A DNA stretch of 64,000 nt from RDXT01 sp033765305 (lineage in GTDB: Bacteria > Bacteroidota > Bacteroidia > J057), in assembly GCA_033765305.1 (NCBI GenBank), contig JANRID010000036.1, positions 13,312-77,311 on the forward strand, read 5' to 3'. The notes under the pieces were generated by a model. The model searched no databases and was not told where the DNA came from. It worked only from the letters and a program-made list of their open reading frames with translations. The translations under genes were made by a program, and so were the position numbers. Shown piece by piece: positions 16,176 to 24,203 of the stretch; position 1 is the stretch's first letter; each line of letters starts with the position of its first letter.

Positions 16176-18857
16176 ATGAGACCCGCATTCCTGCTGCTGA
16201 TGCTGGGCTTCCGCCTGCTGGGCGCCCAGACGTTTGCTGAATTTCCGCCGCTGCCGCCCTTTCAGGCCGGAACGCCCGTATTCGCAGATGCCGACGGCGA
16301 CGGCCGTCCTGAGCTGTTCGTCTCCGGCATCGGCTGCACCCGCTACCTCCATGCCGGCCAGGGCGATTTTGTGCCGGCAGCAGTGCCGCCCTTCGCCGGC
16401 ATGGCGTTCTTCGACTGCCTGGTCTTTGCAGACGCCGATGGCGATGGCGATGCCGATGCATTTGCCGCCGGCGCCGACAGCGTCTACACGCCCCTGGCCC
16501 GCCTGTATCTCAACGACGGCCACGGCCAGTTTGCAGCCCTCGCAGGCGCGCCCTTCGCAGGCGTGCGCGAGGGGCAGGCTGCCTTTCAGGATGCGGACGG
16601 CGACGGCGACCCCGATGTGTTTCTGTCCGGCGTGACGGCTGCTTTCCAGCAGATTACCCGCCTGTATCTCAACAGCGGCACGGGACAGTTTACGGAGCAG
16701 GCCGGCACGCCCTTTGCCGGCGTGGAGCGCGCTGCCTTCCGCTTTCCGGATGCGGATCTCGACGGCGATCCCGATCTGCTGCTCGCAGGCATCAGCCAGG
16801 GAACGCCCATCGTGCGTCTCTACCTCAACAGCGGCACGGGCACCTTCGCCGAACAGGCCGGCACGCCCTTCCAGGGCTTCACCTCCGGCTCGATCTGGGC
16901 CGAAGATGCCGACGGCGACGGCGATCCGGAGGTCTTTATCTCCGGAACCCGGCCGGAAGGCCCCTTTTCGGCCTACTACCTGAACAGCGGCGCGGGCACT
17001 TTCACCGAACAGACCGGCACGCCCTTCCTGCCGCTGGCTGCCGGCTCCTTTACGCTGGCCGATGCGGACGGCGACGGCGACCCTGATGTGCTCCAAACCG
17101 GGGAAGATGGCTTCAGCGTTCCCCGCACCCAGCTCTGCCTCAACAACGGCCAGGGCCAGTTTGCCGTGCAGGCTTCCGCAGCTTTTGAAGGCGTCCGGCG
17201 CAGCGCCGCCCGCTTTGCGGATCTGAACGGCGACGGCAGCCCGGACCTGATCCTGACAGGCAAAAACGGCCTGGGGCATACCGTCGCGAAGGTGTACCTC
17301 AACGGCGGGCAGGGGCAGTTCGCCGAATCTGCCGGGCCGCCCCTCGCCGGCTTTCTGGGCGAACCGCTCACCGCCGATGCCGACGGCGACGGCGATTCCG
17401 ATCTGCTGCTCATCGGGCTTGATTATCAGGATGCTCCGGGCTCGGATCTGTACCTCAACGACGGCCAGGGCCAGTTCTCCGGGCGCTGGCGCCGGATGTT
17501 TCCGGGCATCCTGGACGGCGCGGCAGCCATTGCCGATGTGGATCTGGACGGCGATGCCGATATCCTGCTTGCAGGCGACAGCCGCCCCGAGGCCCTTGCG
17601 AAGCTCTACCTCAACGACGGCCAGGGCCGCTATGCCGAGCAGCCCAGCACGCCGTTCGGGATGGCGGTGCGCGGCGCCGCCGTATTTGCCGATGCGGACG
17701 GCGACGGTGATCCCGATCTGCTGCTCACCGGGCACCAGACCGACGGCACGCAGCTGTTTCTCAACAGCGGCCAGGGCCAGTTTGCGGCGCAGCCGGGCTC
17801 GCCTTTCACCGGCGTCTCGTACAGCTCGGCGGCAGTGGCCGATGCGGACGGCGACGGCGATGCGGATGTGCTGATCGCCGGCTACGGCCAGCAGGCGCCG
17901 GTTGCGGAGCTGTACCTCAACAATGGCCAGGGGCAGTTCGCGCTGCAGGCCGGCACCCCGTTTGCCGGCGTGTACGAAGGCTCGGCCGCCTTTGCGGATG
18001 TGGACGGAGACAGCGATCCCGATCTGCTGCTGACGGGTACGAATGCGCAAGGCCAGCCCGTATCCCGCCTGTATGTCAACCAGGGCGCCGGCGGCTTTGC
18101 GCTGGCGGCCGGCACGCCCTTTCCGGGCGTCCGGCAGAGTGCCTCGGCCTTTGCAGACGTGGACGGCGACGGCGATGCCGATCTGCTCCTCGCCGGCGTG
18201 ACGGCCGCAGGCAGCGCGGTGACGCGCCTCTACCTCAACGGCGGGCAGGGCAGCTTCGCCGAAGCGCCGGGCAGCTCCTTTCCGGGTGTCCGGAGCGGTG
18301 CCATCGCCTTTGCCGATGCGGACCTCGACGGCGACGCGGACCTGCTGCTCGCCGGATTCCGGAGCGGACCGCCGGCCTATCTGGCTGCGCTGTACCTCAA
18401 CGACGGCCAGGGCGTCTTTACCGAACTGGCCGGCACGCCCTTCCGGGGCGTGGAGCGCGGGGCAGCGGCCTGGGCCGATGCCAATGGCGACGGCGCGCCC
18501 GATCTGCTCCTCGCCGGGCTGGATGCCGCCGGGTTCCGCTCGGCGCGCCTGTACCTCAACCGCACCCGCACGCTTTCGATCGGCGGCGGCCCGGCGCAGC
18601 CGGCCTTTGCCTTCAGTCTCTTCCCCAATCCGGCGCCGGAAGGCCATGCCGTGCTGCGCTTCAGCCTGGAGCAGGGCGGCTCCGTCGGGACGGAGGTGTA
18701 CGACCTGGCCGGGCGCCTGCTGCGCCGCAGCACACACTCGCTGCCGGCCGGCCGGCATGAGCTGCCGCTGGAGCTTGCGGGATACGGTCCGGGCGCCTAT
18801 CTCGTCCGGATTCAGGCCGGCGCGCGCACGGGTAGCCGGACGCTGCTGCTGCGCTGA
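16176..18857 (+). CDS. FG-GAP/VCBS repeat protein with T9SS sorting domain
   Basis: An 893-residue secreted protein. ATG 16176 gives a short signal (MRPAFLLLMLGFRLLGAQ). It contains 15 Ca-binding-type loops of the form DADGDGDPD, spaced about 55 residues, each followed by a LLLTG/LYLNxGxGxF strand pair. This is the integrin-like beta-propeller repeat, enough for two seven-bladed propellers plus one. The last ~85 residues (FPNPAPEGHAVLRFS to TLLLR) are a type A T9SS sorting domain. Repeats are very similar to one another in DNA, so recombination between them is likely. Predicted to be a calcium-stabilised surface or released adhesin; the ligand is unknown. Confidence 0.88.
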   Translation: MRPAFLLLMLGFRLLGAQTFAEFPPLPPFQAGTPVFADADGDGRPELFVSGIGCTRYLHAGQGDFVPAAVPPFAGMAFFDCLVFADADGDGDADAFAAGADSVYTPLARLYLNDGHGQFAALAGAPFAGVREGQAAFQDADGDGDPDVFLSGVTAAFQQITRLYLNSGTGQFTEQAGTPFAGVERAAFRFPDADLDGDPDLLLAGISQGTPIVRLYLNSGTGTFAEQAGTPFQGFTSGSIWAEDADGDGDPEVFISGTRPEGPFSAYYLNSGAGTFTEQTGTPFLPLAAGSFTLADADGDGDPDVLQTGEDGFSVPRTQLCLNNGQGQFAVQASAAFEGVRRSAARFADLNGDGSPDLILTGKNGLGHTVAKVYLNGGQGQFAESAGPPLAGFLGEPLTADADGDGDSDLLLIGLDYQDAPGSDLYLNDGQGQFSGRWRRMFPGILDGAAAIADVDLDGDADILLAGDSRPEALAKLYLNDGQGRYAEQPSTPFGMAVRGAAVFADADGDGDPDLLLTGHQTDGTQLFLNSGQGQFAAQPGSPFTGVSYSSAAVADADGDGDADVLIAGYGQQAPVAELYLNNGQGQFALQAGTPFAGVYEGSAAFADVDGDSDPDLLLTGTNAQGQPVSRLYVNQGAGGFALAAGTPFPGVRQSASAFADVDGDGDADLLLAGVTAAGSAVTRLYLNGGQGSFAEAPGSSFPGVRSGAIAFADADLDGDADLLLAGFRSGPPAYLAALYLNDGQGVFTELAGTPFRGVERGAAAWADANGDGAPDLLLAGLDAAGFRSARLYLNRTRTLSIGGGPAQPAFAFSLFPNPAPEGHAVLRFSLEQGGSVGTEVYDLAGRLLRRSTHSLPAGRHELPLELAGYGPGAYLVRIQAGARTGSRTLLLR

Positions 18858-18875
18858 GGCTGCGGGGGGATTGTC

Positions 18876-18907
18876 TTGACAGGAAGCAGGAAAGAAGCCT
18901 ATATTAC
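18876..18907 (+). promoter_or_regulatory. Promoter upstream of arr
   Basis: TTGACA starting at 18876, 21 bases after the TTG, then TATATTAC (18900-18907). The ~115-base leader to arr contains imperfect dyads (AACACC...GGTG around 18940-18968). Confidence 0.5.
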
Positions 18908-19025
18908 AAGCAAGTGCCTACAGGCATGGTGTGAGAGATGTAACACCCAATGATGCATATACGGTGCCAGCTAGCGTTGTAAAAGACTGGCCACCCCAAA
19001 CAAATGGCCTTTACAGCAGCAACTG

Positions 19026-19529
19026 ATGGAAACACAGCAGAACAAACCTGAAGGTAAGGCAAACGAGTCAGGGGCAACGCCTTTTGCTCAAACCTATTTT
19101 CACGGAACCAAGGCGGACCTGAAAGTTGGCGACTTAATTGAAGCTGGCTACAGCTCGAACTACGGGAAACAAAAAAATGCTACATACATTTTCCTGACGG
19201 CGACGTTAGACGCCGCAATTTGGGGCGCAGAACTTGCATTCGGGGAAGGCCGCGAACGAATCTATCTGGTTGAACCAACAGGCGAAATGGAGGATGATCC
19301 CGACCTGACCGACAAAAGATTCCCTGGCAATCCGACAAAATCCTATCGTTCGACAAAACCATTTAAAGTGGTCGGAGAGGTTACTGTCTGGCAAGGGCAT
19401 CCAAGAGAACAGGTCAGCAAGATGAAAGACCACCTTGAACAATTAACAAAACAAGGCATCAGCTCTCTAAACGACTCATCCGGGGACGACAACGCATTTC
19501 CAATGAAAGAATGGCCTGCTAACCTTTAG
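19026..19529 (+). CDS. arr: NAD(+)-rifampin ADP-ribosyltransferase (Arr family)
   Basis: Small cytosolic enzyme that transfers ADP-ribose from NAD to the C23 hydroxyl of rifamycins. The protein is 167 residues, slightly longer than the ~140-residue family norm owing to an N-terminal tail (residues 1-20) and a C-terminal Ser/Asp-rich tail. Family marks are AQTYFHGTKADLKVGDLI (about 22-39), GYSSNYG, TATLDAAIWGAELAFG, IYLVEPTGEMEDDPD and the PFKVVGEV end. Base composition is lower in GC than the flanking genes, which suggests transfer. It is a single-gene unit with its own promoter, placed at the border between the core-like and accessory parts. Arr activity is strongly predicted; substrate range is not. 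Confidence 0.9.
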   Translation: METQQNKPEGKANESGATPFAQTYFHGTKADLKVGDLIEAGYSSNYGKQKNATYIFLTATLDAAIWGAELAFGEGRERIYLVEPTGEMEDDPDLTDKRFPGNPTKSYRSTKPFKVVGEVTVWQGHPREQVSKMKDHLEQLTKQGISSLNDSSGDDNAFPMKEWPANL

Positions 19530-19619
19530 GTACTCCCCCGGCACGGCACCAAAGCCCTGTAGCCCGCCTCCCCCTCCCCTCCGACCGCAAACCCATTTTT
19601 AAATTTACGCAATAAATAT

Positions 19620-19652
19620 TTGTCGTTTATCAATAAAAATTTACTACCTTTA
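19620..19652 (+). promoter_or_regulatory. AT-rich promoter/operator of the DUF2975-Xre pair
   Basis: TTG at 19620-19622 and TACCTTTA at 19645-19652 with a 22-base spacer. The spacer holds TTTATCAATAAA, a 5-bp dyad (TTTAT/ATAAA) that could bind the Xre-type product for autoregulation. Confidence 0.45.
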
Positions 19653-19681
19653 CAGAGTAGTTCAACCTATCTCCAAACCGC

Positions 19682-20161
19682 ATGAGAAGGGCTTCAACCC
19701 TATTTCTGCAGGGGGCCGTGGTGCTGGCGGGCATCGCAGCCCTTGCCATGCTGATCCGGTTTCCGCTGACCGAGGGGCGGGCCGCCGGCCTGGACCTGTT
19801 CCGGATCTATGCCGACCCGTTCATCCTGTATGCGTATGCCGCATCCGCCGCCTGGTTTATCGGGCTCTCCCAGGCCTTCCGGCTGCTGGGCTATATCAGG
19901 CGGAACCAGGTATTCTCCCCGGCCTCCGTCAGGGCCCTGAAGGCCATCAGGCTCTGCGCGGTTGTGCTGGCCCTGGCCATCGGGCTGGCAGGCGTGTATA
20001 TCCGGTTCTTCCACCCGGCCGACGACGACCCTGCGGGCTTTCTCGCCGTGTGCACCGTCATCACCTTCGCCACGGCCGCAGCGGCGGCAGCGGCGGCGAT
20101 CGGCGAGCGAATCCTGCAGCATGCGATCGACCTGAAATCCGAAAACGACCTAACCATCTGA
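19682..20161 (+). CDS. DUF2975 family membrane protein
   Basis: A 159-residue inner-membrane protein with four hydrophobic helices (about 8-26, 45-68, 84-106, 116-140) and the phrase LGYIRRNQVFSPASVRALKAI between helices 2 and 3, typical of DUF2975. These proteins are nearly always encoded next to a small Xre-type regulator, as here, where the next gene starts 3 bases after the stop. A sensory or immunity role is inferred for the pair; no biochemical function is established. Confidence 0.8.
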   Translation: MRRASTLFLQGAVVLAGIAALAMLIRFPLTEGRAAGLDLFRIYADPFILYAYAASAAWFIGLSQAFRLLGYIRRNQVFSPASVRALKAIRLCAVVLALAIGLAGVYIRFFHPADDDPAGFLAVCTVITFATAAAAAAAAIGERILQHAIDLKSENDLTI

Positions 20162-20164
20162 GCC

Positions 20165-20404
20165 ATGCCCATCGTTGTACACCTGGATGTGATGATGGCC
20201 CGGAGAAAAATGTCGCTGAACGAGCTCTCGGAAAAGGTTGGGCTGACCCTGTCCAATCTGTCCATTCTCAAGACCGGCAAGGCCAGGGCCATCCGCTTCA
20301 GCACCCTGGAGGCCATCTGCCAGGCATTGGACTGCCAGCCGGGCGATATTCTGGCGTATGTCCATGACCAGACGCAGCACAGCGGGCCGCTCACGCGGGC
20401 CTAG
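20165..20404 (+). CDS. Small Cro/CI-type helix-turn-helix regulator
   Basis: A 79-residue DNA-binding protein resembling YozG. The HTH spans about residues 10-60: ARRKMSLNELSEKVGLTLSNLSILKTGKA, then RFSTLEAICQALDCQPGDIL. It is translationally coupled to the DUF2975 gene (3-base gap) and probably regulates the shared AT-rich promoter. There is no sensor domain of its own. Confidence 0.88.
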   Translation: MPIVVHLDVMMARRKMSLNELSEKVGLTLSNLSILKTGKARAIRFSTLEAICQALDCQPGDILAYVHDQTQHSGPLTRA

Positions 20405-20429
20405 CAAGGCGCTTGGGGATCTGTGTGCC

Positions 20430-20461
20430 TTGTGCAGGACAGACGGGATTGCGTATCTTGG
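20430..20461 (+). promoter_or_regulatory. Type 2 promoter module (copy 1)
   Basis: Form GCCTTG(T/C)GC, about 21 bases, then TTGCGTATCTTGG: TTG at 20430-20432 and TATCTTGG at 20454-20461. The same module recurs at 21558, 23442, 38927, 46680 and 47432. It lies about 100 bases upstream of the 20562 lipoprotein gene. Confidence 0.55.
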
Positions 20462-20561
20462 CGGGCAGCAGCGAGCCAAGACGCAGGCCAGGCAGCGGCA
20501 TGTGTAAGGAACCCGTTTTCAATTGTGCAGTTGAGAAACATGACGTAATCCGCATCAAGAT

Positions 20562-21467
20562 ATGGCAGCCTTCAGCATATTTCTCCGCAAAACACTGCTG
20601 CTATGCTGTGTGCCACTGTTGAATTCCTGTTCTGCTGCACATACGCAGCCTGAAACTGTGCTGGTGGGCAGCACGCCCGGAGACGAAATCATCAGAACCA
20701 TTCTGGCCATTCCCGCTGAAACAGCAGTTGATTTTATACGGTGGCATTTGGTGCTGCACGGGAAAGATCGTTTTGCTCTGGATATCAACTACGGGGAGTC
20801 TCAGCCGAATACCTTGGGATTCAAGAGAAACGGAGAAAAAAGGATGTATACAGGAACTTTTTCCGTTTCGGAAAGCAGCGGCTTTAAAAACGTATATCAT
20901 CTGAGCAGTGCTGATTTTTCTGCTGAAATCTGTATCGCAAAACTAAACGAAAATGTTTTTCATATCCTGGAGCCCGCAGGCAACATGATGGCCGGAAATG
21001 GGGGGTGGAGCTATTCCCTAAACAGGGAAACCCCTGTCCGCAATAGCGAAATATCGATATGCTCAAGAATCAGCGAAGATAAACCTATGCAGCTTGTGTA
21101 TGAAGGAAGAACACCCTGCCGGGAGATAGCCAATGAGCACCCGGAAATGAAGGCAACCGCGTCTTGTTTTAAAATTAAATGGAAGCTGACGCTTAATCGG
21201 GATTCAGCAACGCACCAGCCGGCCACCTGTATCATCCGGAATATTGTGGATAACGAACCCCGTGATATTGCAGGAAGCTGGGACATGATTCAGGGTACAG
21301 CAGCAAATCCTGATGCAATATTATACAAAATTACCGTTTATAATCTGGCTGAGCCGATTGTATTGTTTGCAGGCGATGATAACGTTTTATTTTTTATCGA
21401 CAAGAACCATGAACCGATGATTGGAAATCAAGACTTCAGCTTTACGATGAACAGGAAACATCCATGA
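20562..21467 (+). CDS. Lipoprotein with two similar beta domains, function unknown
   Basis: A 301-residue protein I do not recognise. It has an SPII signal ending LLNSC (Cys23). The two halves look like copies of one domain: residues about 50-165 end NVFHILEPAGNMMAGNGGWSYSLNR, and residues about 205-300 end NVLFFIDKNHEPMIGNQDFSFTMNR. The repeated ending (N-V-x-F-I/H..., M-x-GN, S-x-N-R) suggests a small beta-barrel repeat somewhat like NlpE-type folds; that comparison is tentative. GC content is lower than in the neighbouring core genes. Its promoter is a type 2 module, and another such module follows it. Confidence 0.55.
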   Translation: MAAFSIFLRKTLLLCCVPLLNSCSAAHTQPETVLVGSTPGDEIIRTILAIPAETAVDFIRWHLVLHGKDRFALDINYGESQPNTLGFKRNGEKRMYTGTFSVSESSGFKNVYHLSSADFSAEICIAKLNENVFHILEPAGNMMAGNGGWSYSLNRETPVRNSEISICSRISEDKPMQLVYEGRTPCREIANEHPEMKATASCFKIKWKLTLNRDSATHQPATCIIRNIVDNEPRDIAGSWDMIQGTAANPDAILYKITVYNLAEPIVLFAGDDNVLFFIDKNHEPMIGNQDFSFTMNRKHP

Positions 21468-21557
21468 TGATATGAGCTGCTGCAAACCGCCTGCTGATAT
21501 TCATCTCAGAACCCTGGACAAAGCATAGACCCCGCCCCGCCGCTGCCCCTCCGTGCC

Positions 21558-21589
21558 TTGTACGGAACAATAGCTTTTGCGTACTTTGC
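21558..21589 (+). promoter_or_regulatory. Type 2 promoter module (copy 2)
   Basis: TTG at 21558-21560, 21 bases, then TACTTTGC (21582-21589), within GCCTTGTACGGAAC and TTTTGCGTACTTTGCAGG. It precedes the serine hydrolase gene by about 55 bases. TTGCG and CGCAA flank the -7 box as a small dyad. Confidence 0.6.
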
Positions 21590-21643
21590 AGGCGCAACCG
21601 CGTACCGATTTAACCAGCAGATCAACCGTTACAACCAGGCCTA

Positions 21644-22717
21644 ATGAAAGCCCAACACGTATTTCCCGCTATTGTACTGGTCTTGATGTTGCAGGGATGC
21701 CTGTCCGTGGACCCGTTTATCGAGATTGATCAAAATCCATACGGCACAGACATAGAATCCATTGACCTGCTTTCCGAAGCATCCAAAACCGAAATAACCC
21801 GGTTTATCGAGGACAACACCCGGTTTGATGCCTGTATCGTGATGCAAGGCAATAAACTGGTGTACAGCTATGGAAGCATCCATGTGCCGTATAATGCGGC
21901 ATCGGTGCGGAAAAGCATCTTCAGCGCCTTGTTTGGGATTGCATCGGATCAGGGGCTCATCGATCTGGATGCCACCCTGGCGGAATTGGGTGTAGATGAC
22001 AGCATAAACCCGCTGACGCCCACCGAAAAAACCGCAACTGTCAGGCACCTGCTGACCGCCCGCTCCGGCATTTACCTGCCTTCGATCGGCGAATCGGCGG
22101 GGATGAAGCGAAGAAAGCCCAGCCGGGGCGCCTATGCGCCCAACGAGCATTTTTACTACAACAACTGGGATTTCAACGTATTGCCCATCATCCTTGAACG
22201 CGTTACGGATAAAAAGCTGGGGGACATTATCTACGAGTGGCTGGCTATCCCCCTGGGAATGAAGGATTTCGTTCCTTCAAATGTAACCTATGAATATGCC
22301 GGTTACACAGAACACCCCCAAACCCGGGTGTATATCAGCGCAGAAGATCTGGCCAGGTTCAGCTCCGTCTACCTGACCGGCGGAGCATGGAATAACAGCC
22401 AGGTCATCCCCGCCGACTGGGTGGTGGAAAGCACGCAAAAGGTGTCTTCAGAGCCGGAGGAGGCCGACCTGGTCGAACATCCGTTTATGGAAGGATATGC
22501 GTATCTGTGGTGGATAGATGAGGACGAGCAGACCTTCTGGGCTGACGGCGCCGGCGGGCACTTCTGCATCGTGGACAGGCAAAGAAACCTGGCCGTAATC
22601 CTCCGGAACAACACCGGGATGTCGTCTTCCAGCCTGCTGCTGTACAACGCCGACAATCCGTATGAAGACAACGAAAGCGGGAATGACGTGTACAATTTCA
22701 TCAAATCAAAGCTGTAA
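21644..22717 (+). CDS. Serine hydrolase lipoprotein, class C beta-lactamase/esterase fold
   Basis: A 357-residue penicillin-binding-protein-like hydrolase. It has an SPII signal ending LMLQGC (Cys19). The catalytic SxxK is SVRK at 87-90, the Y-x-N position is occupied by YNN in FYYNNWDFN (about 167-175), and a KTG-like HxG is seen late as DGAGGHFCIVD. The ARSGIYLPSIGESAG loop is typical of EstB/beta-lactamase-related (COG1680) proteins. Likely an esterase or peptidase at the outer membrane rather than a true beta-lactamase. The next gene starts 4 bases after the stop, so the two are cotranscribed. Confidence 0.82.
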   Translation: MKAQHVFPAIVLVLMLQGCLSVDPFIEIDQNPYGTDIESIDLLSEASKTEITRFIEDNTRFDACIVMQGNKLVYSYGSIHVPYNAASVRKSIFSALFGIASDQGLIDLDATLAELGVDDSINPLTPTEKTATVRHLLTARSGIYLPSIGESAGMKRRKPSRGAYAPNEHFYYNNWDFNVLPIILERVTDKKLGDIIYEWLAIPLGMKDFVPSNVTYEYAGYTEHPQTRVYISAEDLARFSSVYLTGGAWNNSQVIPADWVVESTQKVSSEPEEADLVEHPFMEGYAYLWWIDEDEQTFWADGAGGHFCIVDRQRNLAVILRNNTGMSSSSLLLYNADNPYEDNESGNDVYNFIKSKL

Positions 22718-22721
22718 TGCC

Positions 22722-23270
22722 ATGAAGCGGCTGCATTCAGGAATCGGATTTATGCTGTGTATCTTGCTCGCACTCAATGCGTACGCGCAAGAATCAACGC
22801 GATTCAAACACGCAGTGGGATTGGAGCTTGGCGGCAATGGCCTTGCATACAGCCTCCAGTATGAGCGTCATTTCACCGCAAACCTCCATGCACGGGCCGG
22901 TTTTTCCGTCTGGCAAATTGCTGAACGGCAGACAGACAAGTCCATGACCATCATGTCGTATCCCATATCGTGCAATTATCTGTTCAATCTTGGAGGCCAG
23001 CAGCATGCAGTAGAAACCGGCATCGGCGTAATGAACCTGGTGACATCCGGGGATCTGGTTGAGTATAAGGGAGTTGTCAATTATTACCTCAACCCGTTTG
23101 TCAACGCAGGGTACCGGTACAGCCCGTTGAACCGCCGGCTGATCTATAAGATTGGACTTTCGCCGTTCATCGGCACCAAGTCCTGGACCAACCCAACCGA
23201 ACAAGGCTTCCGGCCCCTGGGGAGCGCCGTTCAAATTTGGGGGTACGCCGGCCTCGGATACAGATTCTGA
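22722..23270 (+). CDS. Small outer-membrane beta-barrel-like protein
   Basis: A 182-residue protein with a Sec signal (ending ALNAYAQ) and alternating-hydrophobic strands ending in an aromatic Phe (YAGLGYRF), the hallmark of outer-membrane barrels. The central part contains GLELGGNGLAYSLQYERHF and NPFVNAGYRYSP. Probably eight strands. It starts 4 bases after the serine hydrolase gene. The start at 22722 was chosen because it provides the signal peptide; the open frame upstream is not secretory. Function unknown. Confidence 0.65.
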   Translation: MKRLHSGIGFMLCILLALNAYAQESTRFKHAVGLELGGNGLAYSLQYERHFTANLHARAGFSVWQIAERQTDKSMTIMSYPISCNYLFNLGGQQHAVETGIGVMNLVTSGDLVEYKGVVNYYLNPFVNAGYRYSPLNRRLIYKIGLSPFIGTKSWTNPTEQGFRPLGSAVQIWGYAGLGYRF

Positions 23271-23279
23271 CGGCGCAAA

Positions 23280-23319
23280 CACCTGCGCGGCCAGCCCCAT
23301 TCCGCAGGTGCGGGGCTGG
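23280..23319. promoter_or_regulatory. Two interleaved 8-bp inverted repeats
   Basis: CACCTGCG (23280-23287) pairs with CGCAGGTG (23303-23310); CCAGCCCC (23291-23298) pairs with GGGGCTGG (23312-23319). The arms alternate, so only one hairpin can form at a time. It lies 10 bases after the barrel gene stop. Confidence 0.5.
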
Positions 23320-23441
23320 GGTGCGACGGCAGGTCCCGGATGCCTGAACAGGCTCGGCAAGGCATTGAACAGCAGGCACCTGCATGCAGGTCCAGCTCCC
23401 TTCCGTCCGTATGCTGCCCCCTCCAGCCCCCCAGGCCTGCC

Positions 23442-23473
23442 TTGCGCGGAACGCACGCTTTTGCGTATCTTGC
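23442..23473 (+). promoter_or_regulatory. Type 2 promoter module (copy 3)
   Basis: TTG at 23442-23444, 21 bases, TATCTTGC at 23466-23473, in the context GCCTTGCGCGGAACGCACG and TTTTGCGTATCTTGCAGG. It precedes the Crp-type regulator gene by 34 bases. Confidence 0.6.
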
Positions 23474-23506
23474 AGGTGCGATAGCTTGAATCTCAGTGAG
23501 TACCCT

Positions 23507-24148
23507 ATGATGGCAGACGCACCCACCCCGCAGGACCTGCTGTTAGGCTTTATATCGAAATATGTTTCCCTGACGGAAGACGAGCAGGAGCTGGTCCGGT
23601 CGCTGGACTTGCTCCGGCAGGAAAAAAAGGGAACCGTCCTGCTCAGCGCGGGGGAGCGGCCCAGACAGGTATACCTGGTGCTAAAGGGCTGCATACGAAC
23701 CTATTACGTGATAGAAGGCGAAGAAAAAACCACGAATTTTTACACGGAGCTGGAAGGCCTGACACCCCACGGCGTGCTGCAGAACACCCCCTCCGAATAC
23801 TTCATCGGCTGTGTGGAAGACACCCTCCTGGCTGCGGCCGATGTCGGCATGGAAGCCGAGGTGCTGAGCAGGTATCCGGTGTTTGAAAAGCTGTGCAGGA
23901 TGTTTTCAGAGGAGCTGGTAGTCAAGCAGCAGATGGATTTCGACGCGTTCAAGCTCTCTTCGCCGGAAGCGCGGTATCTGAACCTGCTGCAGACCCGGCC
24001 CGATCTCATTCAGCGGGTGCCGCAGTACCAGCTGGCCAGCTGCCTGGGCATCACGCCGCAGTCCCTGAGCAGGCTGAAGGCCCGATTTGCTGGTAAACAT
24101 ATGCGCCAGGGCGCATTTCTTACCTTAAGTGAACGTATACAGGCATGA
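23507..24148 (+). CDS. Crp/Fnr-family transcriptional regulator
   Basis: A 213-residue regulator. A cyclic-nucleotide-binding-like beta roll occupies about 25-125 (VLLSAGERPRQVYLVLKGCIRTYY). The C-terminal winged helix is YQLASCLGITPQSLSRLKAR (about 175-195), of the short kind seen in Bacteroidota Crp-like proteins. The cAMP-contacting RxS motif is not evident, so the effector is unknown. The start at 23507 is chosen because upstream codons run through the type 2 promoter. A SRPBCC protein follows after 55 bases on the same strand and may be its target. Confidence 0.85.
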   Translation: MMADAPTPQDLLLGFISKYVSLTEDEQELVRSLDLLRQEKKGTVLLSAGERPRQVYLVLKGCIRTYYVIEGEEKTTNFYTELEGLTPHGVLQNTPSEYFIGCVEDTLLAAADVGMEAEVLSRYPVFEKLCRMFSEELVVKQQMDFDAFKLSSPEARYLNLLQTRPDLIQRVPQYQLASCLGITPQSLSRLKARFAGKHMRQGAFLTLSERIQA

Positions 24149-24203
24149 AGTCTGGCTACGTTTGCAGCATGGCTGAATCAGCGGCCACCTAACGTAACGC
24201 ATT

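Noticed and set aside
16260..18560. Regular ~165-bp repeats as a possible CRISPR array
   Set aside because: They are coding FG-GAP repeats in frame; no short identical repeats with unique spacers and no cas genes.
16155..18758. 867-codon minus-strand frame opposite the FG-GAP gene
   Set aside because: Antisense shadow of a repetitive gene; its own repeats mirror the DADGDGD repeats.
23280..23319. H-type pseudoknot
   Set aside because: With full 8-bp stems the last connecting loop is one base, too short to cross a stem; alternative hairpins are more plausible.
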